NCBI GenBank assembly: GCA_964442525.1
Contig: CAYTZO010000018.1
Location: 1-15,453, forward strand
From: CAYTZO01 sp964442525
Lineage (GTDB): Bacteria; Patescibacteriota; Microgenomatia; UBA10105; UBA927
DNA: 15,453 nt
Reading direction: 5' to 3'
The notes under the pieces were generated by a model. It saw only the letters and a list, made by a program, of their open reading frames with translations. It had not been told where the DNA came from and did no database searches. Made by a program: the position numbers and the translations under genes. Shown in pieces: positions 12,731 through 15,453 of this stretch (the first letter of the stretch is position 1; each line of letters opens with the position of its first letter).

Positions 12731-12830
12731 NNNNNNNNNNNNNNNNNNNNNNNNNNNNNNNNNNNNNNNNNNNNNNNNNNNNNNNNNNNNNNNNNNNNNN
12801 NNNNNNNNNNNNNNNNNNNNNNNNNNNNNN
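12731..12830. other. Assembly gap of exactly 100 N
   Basis: All 100 positions are N. Exactly 100 is the usual placeholder for a gap of unknown length between contigs. It interrupts two minus-strand genes (EamA transporter on the right, riboflavin kinase on the left), so the true distance is unknown and adjacency of the two sides is a scaffolding inference. Confidence 0.97.
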
Positions 12831-13699
12831 AGAAGGATAATAATACCAAAAATATTGGCAAGAGAAAGTGCCTGCGGTGCTCCGTACGGATTAAGCGGCG
12901 TCACGGCGATAACGACGCTCACGATCGGAAACATGAGCTCGGCAAAGGTTGAAACTTTCGCTTCCGTACGGATAAGCCCGGCATAATAAATAAGGGTCGA
13001 TACGCCGCCGGTCGTGAGGGCGATGCCCACGAAACGCCATAGTTGACTGGCAGTGAGCAAAAACGGGTTGTACGTTTGGTTGAGAAGGATGCTTGCCAGG
13101 TATGCAATGGGGATCGTGACGAGAAAACGGATTGCCGTCGCCTGCGCAAACGTGAGCTTGCGTAACAATGTTTTTGATAAGATCGTCCCAATTCCCCAGG
13201 CCAGAGATGCACCAATCGCCAGCAGAAAAACAAGTTCTTTTCCGGTAAGCTCTAACGTAACCGCGCTTACGCCGAAACTGACCATGTAACTGCCGATTAA
13301 GGCTACCGGCACCAACAGGAGAAAACGGGCGGTGAGTTTTTCGCGAAGGAAAAAAGCGGCGAGGATGGTCACAAAAATTGGCTGAGTTTTTTGGAGAAGG
13401 ACGGGGGTAACGAAATCGCCGGTCGCAAAACTTTTGCCCAAAGCCAGGGTAAAAAGCGTCGTCCCTCCTACCCCGCTCACGAGCGCCAGGAAAAACGCCA
13501 CGGTCCAGTCGGTAAGTTTGAGCTTCTTATAGACCCCGATCGATCCCAAAAGAACCGGCAGAAGCAAAACGAGGCCAAACACGTGTTCAAAAGTTACGAT
13601 GCTCGCGGCGGGTATGGCCTTGGTAAGCCCGGTTCGGAGAAGCGCATCCAGCGCCCAAAGCGAACTTGCAACCATGATAAGGATCGGTCCGGTTGGCAT
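12831..13699 (-). CDS. EamA/DMT-family transporter, C-terminus lost in the gap
   Basis: The visible 289 residues contain two tandem EamA repeats with about nine or ten membrane helices, starting MPTGPILIMVASSLWALDAL. The typical helix-4/5 junction TPVLLQKTQPIFVTILAAFF, the loop FLREKLT and the second-repeat equivalent STFAELMFPIVSVVIAV are visible. DMT transporters export or import small metabolites such as amino acids or nucleotide-sugar-like compounds; the substrate cannot be told. Normal length is about 290-310 residues, so only the last helix or part of it is missing. The ATG lies two bases after the stop of the Crp/Fnr-type gene, indicating co-transcription from the regulator's promoter. 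Confidence 0.85.
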
Positions 13700-13701
13700 G
13701 G

Positions 13702-14373
13702 TTAATTCGGTCGTTTTTTCGAGGCAAGAGCCTCTTCCTGAAGGAGTTTGAGATCGGGAATGATCAGTTGTCGGCCGCGGGTTTTAATAATGCCTTTTCG
13801 CTTGAGTGCCTCTACCTGGAGGCTTGCCGTTTCCCGGGTTGTCCCAATCCAAGCGGCAATTTCTTTATGACGAACGGGAATATGGAGGTGAACCCCTTCC
13901 TCTTCCCGTATGCCAAAATGCTCTGCAAAGTAGAGAAGAACGAGTGCCGTCTTCATGTAGGCGGGGTCAAGGACGAGGTGCTCTATCCGTTTCACTATCC
14001 CATGAAGCCCGCTGATCAGCCGCTGCGTTGTATCGAACAGGACGTCGGGATGCCGGCGAAGGAATTTGACCACTTCTTCTTTTGGGGCACGATGCACCAC
14101 AACGGGGGCCATTGCCTCAAAATAAAAACTGTTGGGGATGTCGTTAACTGCCCACATGAGAGGGAAAAACGCGCCCGGGCGGAAAATGTGGGTCACAAAC
14201 ATGTCGCCGTTCACCCCCACTACATACTGCCGCACATATCCGCTCTTGAGGTAGTAGACGCCCGCCGGCGGGTCCTCGGCCCGCAGGATAACGTCTCCCC
14301 GCTTGTATTGTAATGCGCCGTAGCGGGAAAAGAAGGCGTCGGTTATTTTTTTTGTCGGCGTTTTGTCTGACAT
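13702..14373 (-). CDS. Crp/Fnr-family transcriptional regulator
   Basis: This 223-residue protein has an N-terminal cyclic-nucleotide-binding-like jelly roll (about 15-120; GDVILRAEDPPAGVYYLKSG at 26-45), a long dimerisation helix (about 120-150) and a C-terminal winged helix-turn-helix (about 164-210). The recognition helix is TTRETASLQVEAL (178-190), which keeps the Arg-Glu pair used by CRP for DNA contact. There is no Cys, so it is not an iron-sulfur FNR, and the cAMP-binding GExxL...RSA signature is absent; the ligand is therefore unknown. A -10 box ends 10 nt before the ATG with no SD, suggesting a near-leaderless mRNA. It probably controls both its own operon and the divergent VKOR-DsbA pair. 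Confidence 0.87.
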   Translation of the reverse strand: MSDKTPTKKITDAFFSRYGALQYKRGDVILRAEDPPAGVYYLKSGYVRQYVVGVNGDMFVTHIFRPGAFFPLMWAVNDIPNSFYFEAMAPVVVHRAPKEEVVKFLRRHPDVLFDTTQRLISGLHGIVKRIEHLVLDPAYMKTALVLLYFAEHFGIREEEGVHLHIPVRHKEIAAWIGTTRETASLQVEALKRKGIIKTRGRQLIIPDLKLLQEEALASKKRPN

Positions 14374-14383
14374 CTCACGTTAT

Positions 14384-14452
14384 ACTATACACCAAACCAA
14401 CCAAAAATATGTAATCTAGATTACTAATATGCATTTCTCCTCGCACTATTGT
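14384..14452. promoter_or_regulatory. Divergent promoter region with perfect 14-bp palindrome (likely Crp/Fnr-type operator)
   Basis: The palindrome GTAATCTAGATTAC (14411-14424) has the form GTA-N8-TAC. To the right, a -10-like TATTGT (14447-14452) without a good -35 would start transcription near 14459, placing the palindrome centre about 41.5 bp upstream, the class II activator position used by CRP/FNR-type regulators. To the left, TATAGT (14384-14389, minus strand) would start near 14377, about 40.5 bp from the centre. Both start sites are inferred from -10-like boxes. Confidence 0.6.
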
Positions 14453-14465
14453 ACCATGATCAGGC

Positions 14466-14888
14466 ATGAGTACCACGCTCAACCGTCTAATCTTCATCCT
14501 GGCCATTATCGGCACGCTCATTGCCTTTTATGTTCTCCAAAGCTGGCTCCGTGAGAGCCCGATTATTTGTCTGACCGGTGGCGGCTGCGAGGCAGTTCGG
14601 AAAAATAGCACAAGCTACCCTTTTGGGATACCCGTTCCTGCCGTTGGGCTGGTGGGGTATGGTAGTATTGCTCTCCTTTCGTTTCTTAAAACTGCGTCAA
14701 AGGCCCGATGGATATCCAACACGCTCCTGGGCATTGTCATCTTCGGCGTTTTGTTTGTCTCATGGTTTACGTATATGGAACTCTTTGTCATCCGCGCAGT
14801 CTGCACATGGTGCGCCGTCTCGGCAATCAACATGTACCTCATCTTTATACTGGTTATAATGAGTTACAGACGCCGGAAAGGTTTATGA
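14466..14888 (+). CDS. Vitamin K epoxide reductase (VKOR) family protein
   Basis: The 140-residue four-helix membrane protein reoxidises DsbA-type proteins and passes the electrons to a quinone. It has the four diagnostic cysteines: the loop pair C35 and C41 in CLTGGGCEAVRKNSTSYPFG, where the following Ser/Tyr-Pro-x-Gly is also conserved, and the quinone-side C113-xx-C116 in VCTWCAVSA. Four hydrophobic helices are visible (about 7-27, 58-75, 84-103 and 117-134). There is no fused thioredoxin domain; instead the DsbA-like partner is the next gene, overlapping by ATGA. The start ATG at 14466 lies 13 nt after the putative -10, with no clear SD. It is the functional replacement for DsbB. Confidence 0.92.
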   Translation: MSTTLNRLIFILAIIGTLIAFYVLQSWLRESPIICLTGGGCEAVRKNSTSYPFGIPVPAVGLVGYGSIALLSFLKTASKARWISNTLLGIVIFGVLFVSWFTYMELFVIRAVCTWCAVSAINMYLIFILVIMSYRRRKGL

Positions 14889-15453
14889 AACTTACCTCGG
14901 AATCAAAATTTCTTCTCAGTATACTCACGGGGGCAATCGTCATTGTTGCCGGCGCATTATGGATCTTTTCCAAACCAACCAAGCCCCTCGCAAAAGAGCT
15001 CCTGGTTCCGGCTGCGTCGCACATGCTCGGTAACCCCGACGCCAAAACCTATCTTGTTGAATTTTCCGACTTTCAGTGCCCTGCATGTGCGGCTTTTGAG
15101 CCGGCTATCGAAGCGATTATAAACAAAGAGAGTGATAAGCTTCTGTTTGTGTACCGCCACTTCCCTCTCCCCAAACATGAAAACGCCCTCGCGGCAGCCA
15201 AAGCAAGCGAGGCGGCTGGAAAACAGGGAAAGTTCTGGGAAATGCACCATCTCCTGTTTACCAATCAGGCAAATCTTTCTCCGGACCTTTACGGCCAACT
15301 TGCCGAACAGCTCAACCTTGATATACCCAGGTTTACCGAAGCCATGAGTGCGAGCGAGGTGGCAAGTTCCGTCTCAAACGATGTTGATCTTGGCAGAAAC
15401 ATCGGCATAAACGCGACACCGACATTTTTTCTCAACGGAGTTAAAATTAATCC
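14885..15453 (+). CDS. DsbA-family thiol:disulfide oxidoreductase, membrane-anchored (runs off window)
   Basis: The open frame of 189 codons begins at an ATG overlapping the VKOR stop and reaches the window edge. An N-terminal anchor (about 8-28) is followed by a DsbA-type thioredoxin fold: TYLVEFSDFQCPACAAFEP with active-site C65-P-A-C68, then FVYRHFPLPKHENALAAAKA, the helical insertion with AGKQGKFWEMHHLLF, and the cis-Pro motif NATPTFFLNG near the edge. It introduces disulfides into exported proteins and is recharged by the VKOR encoded just upstream. Only the final strand and helix, perhaps 15-25 residues, should be missing. The stretch RHFPL is typical of the DsbA_4/Thioredoxin_4 subgroup. 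Confidence 0.9.
   Translation, partial: MKLTSESKFLLSILTGAIVIVAGALWIFSKPTKPLAKELLVPAASHMLGNPDAKTYLVEFSDFQCPACAAFEPAIEAIINKESDKLLFVYRHFPLPKHENALAAAKASEAAGKQGKFWEMHHLLFTNQANLSPDLYGQLAEQLNLDIPRFTEAMSASEVASSVSNDVDLGRNIGINATPTFFLNGVKIN

Noticed and set aside
12239..13699. Single 486-codon minus-strand frame spanning the N gap
   Set aside because: It only appears continuous because the N run contains no stop. The left portion is antisense to the PH-like gene and out of frame with the riboflavin-kinase domain.

Overview
The window looks like a scaffold piece from a small-genome, uncultured bacterium of the Candidate Phyla Radiation (Patescibacteria) type. This is inferred from compact overlapping genes, several starts with a -10 box almost touching the start codon and no Shine-Dalgarno (SD) sequence, and the gene set: a GT2/PIG-V glycan cluster, a VKOR-DsbA pair, a TM-anchored cupredoxin and a DUF1573 protein. 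TGA is an ordinary stop here. A run of exactly 100 N at 12731-12830 marks a scaffolding gap. I cannot assign a lineage below that level.

Left part (1-1096, minus strand): the first ten codons of glyceraldehyde-3-phosphate dehydrogenase with its promoter; a RelE-type toxin with a ribbon-helix-helix antitoxin whose promoter carries a tandem palindromic operator; and a broken glutamate dehydrogenase. The latter keeps only its N-terminal part, has a one-base slip in an A8 run, and stops matching its family exactly where the toxin-antitoxin promoter begins.

Glycan operon (4613 down to 1124, minus strand): RmlC-like cupin, DegT-type sugar aminotransferase, PIG-V-like membrane mannosyltransferase and a DPM1-like GT2, all joined by short overlaps. 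This is a surface-polysaccharide or lipid-linked sugar pathway. A small unknown gene (4680-4925) is divergent from it.

Redox and copper region (4955-12533): thioredoxin, thioredoxin reductase and a ferredoxin-NADP reductase-like flavoprotein point left. Divergent from them is a copper operon: CsoR repressor, membrane-anchored cupredoxin, Cu(I) ATPase CopA, a Met/Cys-bearing DUF1573 protein, a CcdA/DsbD-like thiol transporter, a small membrane protein and a PH-like protein. A perfect 19-bp TATCCCC-N5-GGGGATA palindrome lies at the csoR start site and is very probably the CsoR operator. Two unusually structured intergenic regions flank the DUF1573 gene. My reading is that the operon links copper export to envelope thiol redox control, with cytosolic thioredoxin feeding electrons through the CcdA-like protein.

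Right part (12534-15453): the C-terminus of riboflavin kinase (RibF), the N gap, a truncated EamA transporter and a Crp/Fnr-family regulator on the minus strand. Divergent from the regulator is a VKOR plus DsbA pair for envelope disulfide formation. Between regulator and VKOR lies a perfect GTA-N8-TAC palindrome, near -41.5 for the VKOR promoter and about -41 for the regulator promoter as I place them. It is the best candidate for the regulator's binding site.
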